Position numbers and translations under genes: made by a program | Notes under the pieces: generated by a model | Databases searched by the model: none | Told to the model about the DNA's origin: nothing | What the model saw: the letters and a program-made list of their open reading frames with translations, nothing else | In this document: piece by piece, positions 24,184-35,469 of the stretch | Layout: each line of letters begins with the position of its first letter | Position numbering within the stretch: position 1 is the first letter of the stretch | NCBI RefSeq assembly: GCF_001660625.3 | Contig: NC_071284.1 | Location: 26,292,047-26,356,046, forward strand | DNA length: 64,000 bases | Source: Ictalurus punctatus | Taxonomy: Eukaryota; Chordata; Actinopteri; Siluriformes; Ictaluridae | Reading direction: 5' to 3'

Positions 24184-25614
24184 ACAGTCATGTGAAAAAA
24201 TATGTACACCCCACGGAAATTTGTTGGCTTTTTTTGACATATTTGGACAAGCAAACATTTGATCATCTTTGAAACCATGCCTATTAATAAAGGTGATACC
24301 CTCTATCAAATGACACGTACAATTGACATTTTGTAGTAATTTTCACCATTTAAACTAGTAAAAAAAAACACATCAGTCACATGGAAAAGTAATTACACCC
24401 CTACATTTATCATACCTTCAAATACATAAAATTAGAATCAGGTGTTCAAGACGGTGCCAGTGATTAGAACCTGCTTATAGAGTTAGGTTTCTCACGGTGA
24501 GCTCACCCCATGCCTTGCTTTCTCATTGGCTGTAGCTCGTCGCCGCAATCACTGCAAGTGACCACACTTTTCACACCACAGGATGTTGAGTCTCCTGATA
24601 GCTCCAGATATTTAGCATGCCAAATGTCTGTGTGGCATTGCCAATGCCTCTGTGATATGTCGACGAGCCTCAGCGGTGCGTTATTCAGTAGTTCACATTC
24701 AACGATTGACTGCCGATTGGCGAGCGCCGATTGCTTGTCGAGTTGCCTCCAGTCAAATGATTTTTGTTGGCGAGCTCTGCGACTTGCAAATCTTGCTTAA
24801 AATTGTGTAGTGTGAACTAGGCTTAAGTCTTGTAATTGTGTTAAAATGCATGCTTCTACAATCAAAAAGAGATTGCACAAATTTGACCTGCATGGAAGGC
24901 ATGCCAGTGAAAAGCCTTTGCAAGACTACAGTTTGCCAATGAGAATATAGGCAAAGACCAGGCCTTTTGGACAGACAAATCAAAGATATTGTTCATAGAA
25001 TTGCTTGGCCACAGTAACAGCAGACGTTTGGTGCAGACCAGCTTTTCAGGAGAAGCACCCCATACCAATTGTAAAGCATGGTGGTGGAAATGTTATGGTT
25101 TGCCTCAGGGACTGGACAGCTTGCATTCATTGATTCAACTATGAATTCTGCATCATATCAAAGAGTGCTTGAAGATATGACAGATGTGTAAGACAGATGT
25201 GAGGCTATCTGTCCAAAACTTAAAGCAAACCCACCAAGGAATGGCTCAGAAAGAAGAAATGGAGGGTTATGGAATGGCCTAATGAAAGCCCAGATTTGAA
25301 TCCCATTGAAATGTTGTGGGGGGATTTGAAACATGCAAGTACATGCAAGGAAACCCTCAAATATCTTGCAACTGAAAGAATATTCCATGGAAGAGTGGTC
25401 AAATATTCCAGGCAAGCCTGACAATTACACAAAATGCCTACAAAAAGTTATTTCTGCTAAAAGGGGACAATACTAGATTCTGAAGCCAAGGGTGTACTTA
25501 CTTTTTCCACAGAAGAATATCACATCTATTGATATTTCTGTTGAATAAATGATTGAAAAACTAATTTTCCTTGTGGGTTTTGTTCAATTATATCAACTTT
25601 ATTAGGCACTGTTA
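24184..25614 (+). mobile_element. Tc1/mariner element, family A (copy 2), with a nested insert, 3' truncated
   Basis: The left end CAGTCATGTGAAAAAATATG matches the element at 9898. It contains broken transposase pieces on the + strand (NMHASTIKKRLHKF-like, SLAKDQAFW, MVVEMLWF-like) and the AAATGTTGTGGGGGGATTTG segment downstream of PIE. A separate MITE-like segment (24483-24828) replaces the helix-turn-helix region. The right terminus is lost at about 25614, where another Tc1 begins. Confidence 0.8.
24483..24828. mobile_element. MITE-like insert within Tc1 copy 2
   Basis: This segment is absent from copy 1. It is GC-richer than its host, begins near TTAGGTTTCTCACGG and ends near AGTGTGAACTAGGCTTAA. 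The terminal pattern resembles non-autonomous fish transposons with GTTCACACTA-type ends. About 100-150 bases of the host transposase are missing at the site. Confidence 0.5.
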
Positions 25615-26456
25615 ATGGGTGGCCTAGTCTGATAAATCAGGGGTTCCCAGGGCAAGGCCCCCCAAATGGCATTAACATTTGACCGAGGCCCCCCTTTTGC
25701 AAGATGTCTTTAAAACACATTAAAAATACAGACTTCTGAATATATCCCCCTTTTTTTTTTAGTAATTACATCTTACATCTTTACATTACATTACATTAGG
25801 AATTGATTGTGTGTGTGTGGTTGTCTGAGAGTGAGAATTTCTTTTTCACACCAAATTGTTGAGGCCTCCCAGGCGCCCCCTGGTGGCCCCCACTTTGAAA
25901 ACCACTGTGATAAATCACATTTTCTTTTACATTATGTAACAGAAGAGCTGGCACCAGGATGCGTTATGGGAAGGAGGCAAGTCGGCAGAGGCAGTGTGAT
26001 GCTCTGGACAATGTTCTGCTGGGATACCTTGGGTCCTGGCATTCATGTGGATGTTACTTTGAAATGTACCACCTTTGAAAACATTGTTGCAGACCAAGTA
26101 CATCACTTCATGGCAACAAGGTTCCCTAATGGCTATGGCCTCTTTCAAAAATTGTTCTGGAATGGTTTGAGGAACATGGCAAAGAGTTCAAGATGTTGAC
26201 TTGGCCTCCAAATTCCCCAATCTGATCAAGCATCTGTTGGATGTGCTGGACAAACAAGTCTGATCCATGGAGGCCCCACCTTGCAACTTACAGGACTCAA
26301 AGGATCTGCTGCTAACGTCTTGGTGCCAGATACCACAGCACACCTTCAGAGGTCTTGTGGAGCCCATGCCTCGATAGGTCAGAGCTGTTTTGGTGGTACA
26401 AGGGGGACCTACACAATATTAGGCAGGTGTTTTTAATGTTATGGCTGATAGGTGTA
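25615..26456 (+). mobile_element. Tc1-like element, 3' half, interrupted by a hAT MITE
   Basis: The transposase starts at GTGGCCTAGTCTGATAAATC (the WPSLTNH-like segment), resumes after the insert, and reads GRGSVMLWTMFCWDTLGPGI and HVDVTLKCTTFENIVADQVH. The last core is WFEEHGKEFKMLTWPPNSP, after which the DLxPIE region is deleted. The right end is TTTTAATGTTATGGCTGATA-GGTGTA. It belongs to the group of the 1787-2360 element but is a different subfamily. Confidence 0.8.
25638..25907. mobile_element. Non-autonomous hAT element (270 bp) with perfect 8-bp target duplication
   Basis: The ends are CAGGGGTTCCCAGG and TTTGAAAACCACTG (imperfect hAT-style inverted repeat). TGATAAAT is duplicated at 25630-25637 and 25908-25915, the 8 bp expected for hAT. 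It has no coding capacity. Removing it restores the Tc1 sequence. Confidence 0.88.
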
Positions 26457-26657
26457 CTATTACACAGTATTCATACAAAATGTTCACACTATTAATTTCA
26501 GGATGTGATCTCTAAGTGCTCTATTATTCTCCTTATTTTAGTGTTGGAAGGTTTGACATCCTGTTTGGAACACATTCAGTCTCCATTGTAAGGATAATTA
26601 TACTCACAGGAAACAATTGAGACTGCTGAAGCTTCCTGGCACACTTTACAGATTTCC

Positions 26658-26700
<43 letters not shown>

Positions 26701-27573
26701 GATTGTACACATCTATTTGTAGTCTCTCATTCCTTCTCTCATTCATTTTCATACTAATTCATCCTTTAAATGTAAGTTTTCATAAATTGCATTAAAATGT
26801 TAAAAGTATTATTTACAATCATTAAGTTAAGGCAGCATATGTTTTTCACTGTGTATTATGATCGAGCTACATTAAAGGCTCCTGTTTAGCTGTACACCCT
26901 TCACACCATCCATTATTTACATTACTCTTGCTATGTACTATTCATTTTATTCCTATTATAATACACAGTTCACACTATACTTTTTTTTTTTTTTTTAACT
27001 TTAGTGTGCACACTATATACTGCTGTTATGATGATCACTTTTAAATCCAGATGTATTTTTTTCTTCACATGTGTCAAGCAGAGACAGGGTTTTGATGCAA
27101 GTGCAGGGAGTTTCAGCAGACAGATTTAGCTAAGGTAGGCTGAACTAGTGATGGAAGCTTTAGAATAGGTGATATTTACAGAGCCCAACTAGTGATGGCT
27201 TGTTAAGTCCACCTTAAACGAGCATGTTTTTGACTCAGCCAATCTCAGGTTGAATTCACTTTTTCAAATTACCTTCCTGAAACTAGAGATGCTATGCTGG
27301 GTACCTTCGCTTCAAAGCTGGGTTCAAGAATGTAGGGCACTCTCAGATGAGAGCTTTATCATTGCTTGTGTCATTTTCCTGTATTGATGGTTATTTGTAG
27401 CCTCGTTTAGCGATTGATTTGAGAATAAATGTCCAGGTTTGTTATGGTTTGTGCCGCTGATTTGTGCTGGGAACAGGTGATGTGATTATAAGGGCACTAG
27501 AATAATGTAGCAGATCAATTGATGGGTCATGTGACTGAGTTTGTAGTTCTTTGTTTGGCTTAAGATGCTTGAG
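26457..27573. other. No gene; (CA)n tract only
   Basis: AT-rich DNA with a (CA)n microsatellite at 26660-26698 and a T-run near 26981-26996. No ORF of note. Confidence 0.45.
26660..26698. repeat. (CA)n microsatellite
   Basis: About 19 uninterrupted CA units. Confidence 0.95.
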
Positions 27574-28642
27574 GTGCTTATCAATACTCAAATTGATGCT
27601 TCCTCATTTCCTCACTCCTCCGTCCTTCAGACCGTGACCCGGAAATTGATCAAGTCAACCATCTTGAAGAACATATCAATTCTCTGATTGCACCGTGAGG
27701 AGGTGAGGAATGAGGAAGCTTCCATAGAAGCTAGGAGCGAGGATACACAGGTGTATCCTATGCGGAAGTGTTTCTTTTCTAAAAATCTAACGCATGTATA
27801 AATTGCCACAATCTCAAACAAAAAGTCCTTTGATGATGTGATGGAATCTTGTGTGAAATATAATTCAATAATAATATGCTTTACGATGATGCATGTCTGG
27901 ATATGCAGGGCGTCCGGTGGCTTAGTGCTTAGCACATTCGCCTCACACCTCCGGGGTTCGAGTCCCGCCGGGGCCATGTGTGTGCGGAGTTTGCATGTTC
28001 TCCCTGTGCTGTGGGGGTTTCCTCCGGGTACTCCGGTCTCCTCCCCAGTCCAAAGACATGCATGGTAGGCTGATTGGTGTGTCTAAAGTGTCCATAGTGT
28101 ATGAATGGGTGTGTATGTGATTGTGCCCTGCGATGGACTGGCACCCTGTCCAGGGTGTACCCTGCCTTGTGCCCGATGTTCCTGGGATAGGCTCCAGGTT
28201 CCCCGTGACCCTGAAAAGGAGTAAGCGGTAGAAGATGGATGGATGGATGTTTGGATATGCAAAGCTGCACAAAATATGTGATAAATTATGTAACCCAGAC
28301 ATTTCATGTGCTATCAGTGCATTTTGCTTTATTAAGAATGTTGTTATTAACCAAGCTCCAACAACATAACGACACATCAAAAAAACAAGCAAAAACGGCA
28401 GCTCCCTGAAGCTCATTGAGGTAATCCAGCTCAGCCCAGTCATCATTAATTGACATCGCGTTGAAGTGATGCTTGAGAGAGCGAGGATATTGCATTTGAC
28501 ATGCTTCGTTTCCTCTCTTTTCACATCTCATCCTTGCATCCTTCTCTCACATCCTAAGGGGGTGGAGCTAAGATGCAAGGAAAGGAAGCAAGGAAAGGAA
28601 ACGAGGATGCACAAATACGAAATGAGAAGCACCCTTTGAGTT
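27574..28642. mobile_element. TIR element (MITE-like) carrying an inserted SINE
   Basis: The left end GAGGTGCTTATCAATACTCA with ATGCTTCCTCATTTCCTCAC is matched by the reverse complement of the right end (GGGTGCTTCTCATTTCGTAT, GTGCATCCTCGTTTCC). The interior is unrecognised. A SINE at 27908-28251 accounts for a third of the length. The open frames across it come mostly from the SINE. Confidence 0.55.
27908..28251 (+). repeat. DANA/V-SINE-type SINE, subfamily 2, full length with 10-bp target duplication
   Basis: The tRNA-like head has a GGTGGCTTAGTGCTTAGC A box and a GGGGTTCGAGTCCCGCC B box. It is followed by the V-SINE core (TTTGCATGTTCTCCCTGTG, TTTCCTCCGGGTACTCCGG) and a (GATG)n tail. TGGATATGCA is duplicated at 27898-27907 and 28252-28261. 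This is the best preserved SINE in the window. Confidence 0.92.
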
Positions 28643-29082
28643 TGTGTTGGTATGTGGAGCAGATGTGACGACATACTTAGCACATCTACCATAAGAGTAT
28701 TGCTATCGTATGTAAAAGAAACTAAGAAACTCTGGTACATTCATAACCCATCAACAAGATTCAAAAGGGCTTTCAGTAGCAGAAAGAAATATTAGACTCT
28801 TTGTCCAAAGGCAAACTGACACTTCTCTGTCACTGAAGAGCGGTGAGCTATAAATATACAAACAGGAGCCGATTATTGATGGACAAGATGATCACACTGT
28901 TAGCATAAGCCTGACAAACTTTACACACTTGTCCCCTTTCCTGAAAATGGATTAGAAATGATCTCACCTAATTAAAAAAATAAGTATGTAATACACTATT
29001 GGTGCTTCTCATTTCTTATTTGTGCATCCTTGTTTCAGATATGGTAATGAGCGTTTCGTTTCCCCACACACGCTGTAAGTGG
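28643..29082. other. No gene; inverted partner of the TIR element near 29000
   Basis: GGTGCTTCTCATTTCTTATTTGTGCATCCT at about 28999-29028 repeats, in direct orientation, the end sequence of the element at 27574-28642. It is therefore inverted relative to 28610-28642. Nothing else recognised. Confidence 0.45.
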
Positions 29083-29322
29083 TAGAACAATCACAACAGA
29101 CTGGGCCATCTGACCAATCAGAGCAGAGTAGGCTCTTGGAAAGGAGGGGTTTAGAGAGACTGGATCTTTGATCGAACCATTTCAGACACTGTGGGGAAAG
29201 AGATGACGCTGCAATGTATATTATGAGAAAATTAAAGTGTTTTTTGGCCTTGGATGCATGTAAACCTATTGTAGGAGACCTCCAAAACAAAATTAGGAAT
29301 CTTTAAAATAGCATAATTGAGG
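29083..29322. mobile_element. Fragment of the GTGCACCTATTATA-type TIR element
   Basis: CAATCACAACAGACTGGG, TCTGACCAATCAGAGCAGAG and TTGGCCTTGGATGCATGTAA repeat the right part of the complete element at 51235-51798. The left half is missing. Confidence 0.7.
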
Positions 29323-30387
29323 CACTTTAATCTTCATAAATTCCTGATTTACAGCTCCATATTAATTACTTCATTTGAGTCACCAACGATTTTTTAAAAA
29401 ATGTTATTTCACAGATATAAGCAAATTTTCAGATGTTGCAGTTACAGCCACTTAGCTTCCATCAAGTTATTGATGTTTTGACCAAGTTAGGTCAAAAATG
29501 GGAACTGCAACACCTGTTAATAGAGATCCGTATGGATCTCTTGGGGAGAGGAGTTTTCCTGCCCCATGCTCACTCTCTGTACATTTTCAGCAAAGGTGGA
29601 TTAGTGAACAGGACAGTTAATGACAGGGTTGCCAGATTGTGTTAGTTAAGACTCTGTGGCAGCCGTGTTCTTGTTTTATATAAAATAATCTTCATTAAAT
29701 GTACAAAATTTCCACGAAAAATACAGAAAGTGCATCTATGATGTACAGAACCATTCTATTGTAAGATATATTACAAAGATTGGGAAGGAGAAAGGGGGAT
29801 AGTGGAGTGGATGTCTATACATCAGAAATATGTCCAAAATACTTGTTTCCCACTCAAAGGTTGTGAAAAAAGTATAAATGTTTCTGATTTTCAATGCTAG
29901 TTTCAGGTATTTCGTATGGTTTTTATTATAGTATAGTTGGGATAGAAATTTTGCTGCAGCCTGTCAACCCTGGTTAATGATATTACCTTGAAACACAGTT
30001 GAAGGTATGTCTAAATCCTCTCAAAATGAGCTGCGAGACTTTATTGTGGATGGCTGTATGTTGTCGACTCTCAAATGCTTATTATAGGGTTGCTCTAAAA
30101 ATTCACTAGATAGTAGCCTCAAGTGTGATAGCCTCATGACTTTAATTTTGTTTGAGGTTATGCTGGTATTATTTTTGGACCACCCCACCAAAATCTATGG
30201 TCACGAGACATATCTGGATTTAAGTCCACTTCGCTATGGCAAAACTTGATTGTTCCTAATTTTAGGCAGTTTGCCAGAATTCAGTCACTATAACATCTGA
30301 TAGATTTTCTCATACCACCACACATGTATACTATATTTATACATATTTATACTATAACTGCCGTTACATTTATGGTACATTCATGCT
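29323..30387. other. No gene recognised
   Basis: AT-rich sequence. A 70-codon frame at 29433-29645 has no recognisable domain or splice context. Confidence 0.4.
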
Positions 30388-30462
30388 TAGTGTTTCCGGG
30401 ATAGGCTCCAGATCTACCAAGACCCTGACCAGCATAAAGCAGTTACTGAGAATGAATGAATG
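30388..30462 (+). repeat. SINE 3' end, subfamily 1
   Basis: GTTTCCGGGATAGGCTCCAG, then GACCCTGACCAGCATAAAGC and a (GAAT)n tail: the last about 70 bases of the V-SINE subfamily with a GAATG tail. Confidence 0.7.
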
Positions 30463-30581
30463 ACATACTACTGTACCCCATACACACTATTCATAGTGTT
30501 TCTATTAAAAACTATGTGCCGTTGTTCTTTTAGGGCAGTTTATTTAGTTTATTTTCTATTCTGCAGGGAATATTTATATTG

Positions 30582-30750
30582 TACATTTACATTTATGGCA
30601 TTTGGCAGATGCCCTTATCCAGAGTGACTTACATTTACCTAATTTTTCTGAGCAGTTAAAGGTTAAGACCCTTGTTCAAGGGCCCAGCAGTCACAACTTG
30701 GCAGAGCTACGACTTGAATTTGCAACCTTCCAAGCAGAAGTCTACCCTCT
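30582..30750 (-). repeat. tRNA-derived SINE with an L2-like tail
   Basis: The reverse complement has a B-box-like GCAAATTCAAGTC near the head, the GGGCCCTTGAACAAGGGTCT core, and a tail ATGTAAGTCACTCTGGATAA-GGGCATCTGCCAAATGCC that ends in TAAATGTAAATGTA. The tail is the same as the 3' end of the LINE at 20462-21162. The ORF at 30602-30826 is a by-product. Confidence 0.75.
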
Positions 30751-31261
30751 GAATAGTCAGCTTATTTACAGAGAGTATATTTTTAAAACGCAAGCATTTC
30801 TGAGTCTTGTTTCTATTTACATGTAGAGTTATAATTGAATATTTATTTATGATACAGACTGTGTCTTACTTGGTATGTGTTAGCAGATGTGTATTGTACC
30901 TGTAAAAATACAAACACATTTATTCAAGTTGTGGTTCCAGACATTAATGAATTGAAACACTTGAAGGGAATTAGTTTGGCTGCTTCTGAGTCTGATTAGT
31001 GTGATTGATGCCAAAGCCCTTGGTGTCAATGCCAAGTAGCATTACACACTGACTTCCTGCGTAAATCACATCCAGATCCCAGGAATGAATTAAGAGCTAT
31101 TTGGACCGGTTCCTTTTATTTTATGAGCTCATTAATAATTCAGCAATATTAATATTGAAGTCTTAGGACATGAATCATAAAGTTCTTATTTAATTTTTAT
31201 TTGTTTGGTAATGACTCCAGTGTGTGTATTCCATACATATACTCCTACTCTGTGTTATTAA
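30751..31261. other. p2ry6 upstream region / intron, no repeat recognised
   Basis: Non-repetitive sequence directly before the p2ry6 acceptor. A patch at about 30955-31110 (GCCAAAGCCCTTGGTGTCAA and neighbours) has more balanced composition than its surroundings and could be a conserved non-coding element. Confidence 0.35.
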
Positions 31262-31291
31262 TTCTCTGTCTCTTTCCTCTCCCTGTTTTAG
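31262..31291 (+). promoter_or_regulatory. Splice acceptor of the p2ry6 coding exon
   Basis: A pyrimidine-rich tract of about 28 bases ends in TTTTAG at 31291, 23 bases before the p2ry6 ATG. P2Y receptor genes usually have 5' UTR exon(s) spliced onto one coding exon, so this is the expected 3' splice site. The upstream UTR exon was not located. The open frame upstream of the ATG (back to about 31201) would then be intron. Confidence 0.8.
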
Positions 31292-31292
31292 A

Positions 31293-31298
31293 ATGTAA
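31293..31298 (+). promoter_or_regulatory. Minimal start-stop uORF (ATG TAA) in the p2ry6 leader
   Basis: Directly after the inferred acceptor, the exon reads A-ATG-TAA. This is a start codon immediately followed by a stop, 16 bases before the receptor ATG and in a different frame. Start-stop elements are known to stall ribosomes and reduce downstream initiation. The context is weak (no purine at -3 can be assigned, because that position comes from the upstream exon). Function is inferred. Confidence 0.45.
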
Positions 31299-31314
31299 AT
31301 CAATCATTTCTCAG

Positions 31315-32322
31315 ATGGAGAACGCTTCCTCATCATCCTCCATTCTCCCTTCCTGCACCTACAGTGAAGATTTTAAGCGCATCCTCCTCCCTGTGGTATA
31401 CAGTGTTGTCTTCGTCCTAGGCTTGCCACTCAATTTTGCTGTCATTCTGCAGTTGTTTGGAAAAAGACGTTCCCTGACTCGGACCAACATCTACACGCTG
31501 AACCTGGCCGCAGCCGACTTCCTGTATGTGTGCTCTCTTCCTCTGCTCATCTACAACTACGGCAGTCGAGACTACTGGCCCTTTGGAGAGTTGATGTGCC
31601 GATGGGTACGTTTCCAGTTCTACAGCAATCTGCACAGCAGCATCCTTTTTCTCACCTGCATCAGCGTCCAGCGCTATCTGGGCATCTGCCATCCGCTGTC
31701 CCCGTGGCTCAGAAAAGCAGGACGTAAGCTGGCATGGGCTGTTTGCGCCAGTGTTTGGGTCATTGTAGCACTTCTATGTGCACCTACATTTGAATTTGCA
31801 GCCATGGGCATCCAGAGAAACCGTACCGTGTGCTACGAGTTGAGTCTGCCTGAGCGCTCGCAGCAGTACTACCCATATGGCATGGCCCTCACCTGCCTGG
31901 GCTTCCTGTTACCCTTTATGGTCATTGTGGTGTTGTACTGCAGGATGGCACGGGCTCTGTGCCAACCGGGCAACGCCAGTGGTGAAGCAACCAAGGAAAA
32001 GAAGTGCAAAGCTGTGAGGATGATCGCCATTGTGGTGCTGGTGTTTGCCGTCAGCTTCCTGCCGTTCCACGTGACCAAAACTATGTACTTGCTAGTGAGG
32101 ACCTTGCCTGATGCTCCATGCCAGCTCCGGAACTTGTTATCGGTGGTGTATAAGAGTACGAGACCCTTTGCCAGCATGAACAGCGTGCTTGATCCCATCC
32201 TGTTCTACTTCACACAGCCCAAATTTAGACGTGGCACACGCAACCTGCTGCTCAGGATCTCTACATTTAGAGACAGCAAACCAAAAGAAAGAACACAAGA
32301 TCTATTAAACAAAAAATCATGA
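31315..32322 (+). CDS. p2ry6: P2Y purinoceptor 6 (UDP receptor, class A GPCR), complete single-exon coding region
   Basis: The 335-residue protein is close to the about 328 residues of mammalian P2RY6, a Gq-coupled plasma-membrane receptor for UDP. Seven hydrophobic segments lie near residues 24-47, 57-81, 95-116, 137-158, 187-209, 233-257 and 275-299. Visible class A/P2Y marks: LAAAD in TM2 (64-68); QRYLGICHPL at the end of TM3 (119-128), a DRY variant also seen in mammalian P2RY6; FHVTK in TM6 (251-255, the P2Y HxxR/K motif); TRPFAS (282-287) and DPILFYF (293-299) in TM7. Cys95/Cys173 and Cys14/Cys269 fit the two P2Y disulfides. Asn3 (NAS) and Asn169 (NRT) are glycosylation sequons. The ATG at 31315 is the first in-frame ATG after a splice acceptor and gives the family N-terminus. 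Codons are intact, unlike the surrounding repeats. The GIQRNRTVCY and PYGMALT blocks favour P2RY6 over P2RY2 or P2RY4; a fish P2Y3-like name is possible for the same clade. arhgef17 lies about 5.3 kb downstream on the same strand, as in mammals. Confidence 0.92.
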   Translation: MENASSSSSILPSCTYSEDFKRILLPVVYSVVFVLGLPLNFAVILQLFGKRRSLTRTNIYTLNLAAADFLYVCSLPLLIYNYGSRDYWPFGELMCRWVRFQFYSNLHSSILFLTCISVQRYLGICHPLSPWLRKAGRKLAWAVCASVWVIVALLCAPTFEFAAMGIQRNRTVCYELSLPERSQQYYPYGMALTCLGFLLPFMVIVVLYCRMARALCQPGNASGEATKEKKCKAVRMIAIVVLVFAVSFLPFHVTKTMYLLVRTLPDAPCQLRNLLSVVYKSTRPFASMNSVLDPILFYFTQPKFRRGTRNLLLRISTFRDSKPKERTQDLLNKKS

Positions 32323-32334
32323 AGGGTATGAAAT

Positions 32335-32570
32335 AATAAAGCATGTTCCCACCAAGGTTCATTACCTACTGAGGAAGAGTTCCAGAACTATCCTATGTGA
32401 GAACATCTTCATTCCTGACCGTAATGAAATAAATGACGTAAACAGTATAATGACATTTCACCACACAGCAAAATTAAAATAAAACAATGTACATGAATTA
32501 TGAGTAAAGTACAGAAATTAGCAATGCATTTAAAATGGAAAAAACCCTACATATTCTTTCCTTCATTAAA
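32335..32570 (+). terminator. Candidate polyadenylation signals of p2ry6
   Basis: AATAAA occurs at 32335-32340, only 12 bases past the stop codon, with further AATAAA-type hexamers near 32425 and 32475. The first would give an unusually short 3' UTR, so the later ones are more plausible. Nothing else coding is visible before the repeats begin near 32880. Confidence 0.4.
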
Positions 32571-32982
32571 ACACTAAAATATACATAATGACTCTGCAAA
32601 TTTCTGCAATGTTTGCCATCTCCCTTAAGTTTGCTGCCACAAGTGTATTATTAATTAATAATTATTATCATAATTAATCACATTTTCCATGAAGTCAACA
32701 TAACATCTCAATCTCCATTAATCACAATCCTAGCCATGTTCTAATAAGTCCACAGTCCACAGATACTCACACACAAACATTCTCTATGATCACAAAATCA
32801 TGAGGACAGAATATAAAGGTTTAAATGTCTAAATCTATTTTCATAATCTTATGTGTGGAGTACAGTTTCCTGTGAAACAGGAAAGTCCTTCATTGGCTGT
32901 GTAAGAATTATGCTTCTGAAGTCAGTCATATATTTATAAAAGTTATTCATACTTGTAATATATACCATACTTCTCCATACTT

Positions 32983-33089
32983 ACCCTGTCCAGGATGTAC
33001 CCTGCCTTGTGCCCGATGCTTCCTGGGATAGGCTCCAGGTTCCCCTGCGACCCTGAAAAGGAGTAAGTGGTTGAAGATGGATGGATGGA
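32983..33089 (+). repeat. 5'-truncated SINE (subfamily 2) with 13-bp target duplication
   Basis: The 3' 107 bases of the SINE (from CCCTGTCCAGGATGTACC through a GATGGATGGA tail) are inserted in the LINE-derived sequence. CTTCTCCATACTT is duplicated exactly at 32970-32982 and 33090-33102, the mark of target-primed reverse transcription with 5' truncation. Confidence 0.88.
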
Positions 33090-33204
33090 CTTCTCCATAC
33101 TTCAGAATCATTTCTCACCAGTTTTTTTTAGCATGTGTATAATATTGATGGTAACCAGAAGGAATGCAGAGTAAGAATTAAATTTTTTTTTTTAATTTTT
33201 TTTA

Positions 33205-33378
33205 CCCATTTTCTGTACCGCTTATCCTACATGGGGTTGCTGGGAGCCTGGAACTCAGGGCACACTCATGGGGTGCCAATTCATCACTTGGAGGAAACCC
33301 CTGAAGCACTGGGAGAACATGCAGGCTCCATGCGGGAATCGAGCCCCCAACCCTGGAGGTGCCATGCGCCCCCGTGAA
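33205..33378 (-). repeat. SINE subfamily 2, internally deleted
   Basis: CCATTTTCTGTACCGCTTAT at the left and GGGAATCGAGCCCCCAACCC at the right are the 3' and 5' regions of the SINE in reverse; the middle is shortened. Confidence 0.75.
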
Positions 33379-33558
33379 CAATACAGGATAAAATAAAAAG
33401 TATTCAGTAGTGCACATTAATTCATTCACTTGACATCAGTAACCGCATTATCCTGGTCAGGATAGTGGTAGATCGAGGAGTGGATTGAGGCGGGAACAAA
33501 AGTCCTTCACTGGCTGTGTAAGAATTGTGCTTCTGAGGCCAGTCATATATTTATAAAA

Positions 33559-34946
<1,388 letters not shown>

Positions 34947-34989
34947 GAATGAGTGATCAAACACAATAGAATGGTAGTATAATTTTAGG

Positions 34990-35222
34990 TCGGCATGGTG
35001 GCACCTCAGAGCTCCAGCTCTCTGGGTCGATCCTGAAGTTAAATAACTGTCTTTGTGGCGTTTCTGTTGGCGTTCTTCTTGTGTCTGCAGGTGCTTCCAA
35101 AAAACAGCCACTCAGAGTGTGAGTTTATGTGTGGTATATTCTTGCTCTGCACCTAGTCTATCCAAGTGTTCCCCAGATAGGCTCTGTATTTACTGTAACC
35201 CTGAAACAGGATAAAGATGATG
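34990..35222 (+). repeat. SINE subfamily 1, degraded
   Basis: The head GGTCGGCATGGTGGCACCTC with CTCTGGGTCGATCCTGAA (B-box position) is followed by decayed core and the tail part CCCCAGATAGGCTCTG-TTTACTGTAACCCTGAAACA. Confidence 0.65.
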
Positions 35223-35469
35223 ATAATTGAATTTATAATTGTATAAAATTGAATAAGAGCTATAGAAGTGCACTCCTATAAATAACTTTTTTTTAAAAAT
35301 CACGTGACTTTTGCACAAACAACAAAACATACATACAACATACAAATAAAAATTATATGTAGTAAGCGTAGTGACGAGTGGTAAGTGATTTTCCACCTTC
35401 CATATTACCTGACTAAATTGATCAATAATCATTTCAGATTTTCTAATGACTTTACTGGTTATTTGGTTA

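Larger units (their letters stand above)
32880..33558. repeat. Composite repeat block, copy 1 (LINE tail, two SINEs), bounded by 62-bp direct repeats
   Basis: The block contains LINE 3' sequence (32945-33180), a subfamily 2 SINE in reverse (33205-33378), a spacer (GTGAACAATACAG-ATAAAATAAAAAG) and a reverse subfamily 1 SINE fragment (33418-33495). The same order occurs at 35780-36765. About 62 bases (AAGTCCTTCAYTGGCTGTGT onward) are repeated directly at 32880-32941 and 33497-33558. Confidence 0.75.

Noticed and set aside
27908..27980. tRNA gene
   Set aside because: A and B boxes are present, but the sequence continues into the V-SINE core and has a target duplication, so it is a SINE head.
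27943..28524. 193-codon minus-strand frame
   Set aside because: About half is the SINE inserted with a target duplication at 27908-28251 and the rest is its host MITE.
28083..28740. Possible second receptor or other gene on the minus strand
   Set aside because: Frames overlap each other and repeats; no conserved motif could be read.
31201..31314. 38-residue hydrophobic extension (signal peptide-like) of p2ry6
   Set aside because: It lacks an ATG and overlaps the polypyrimidine tract and splice acceptor; P2RY6 has no cleaved signal peptide.
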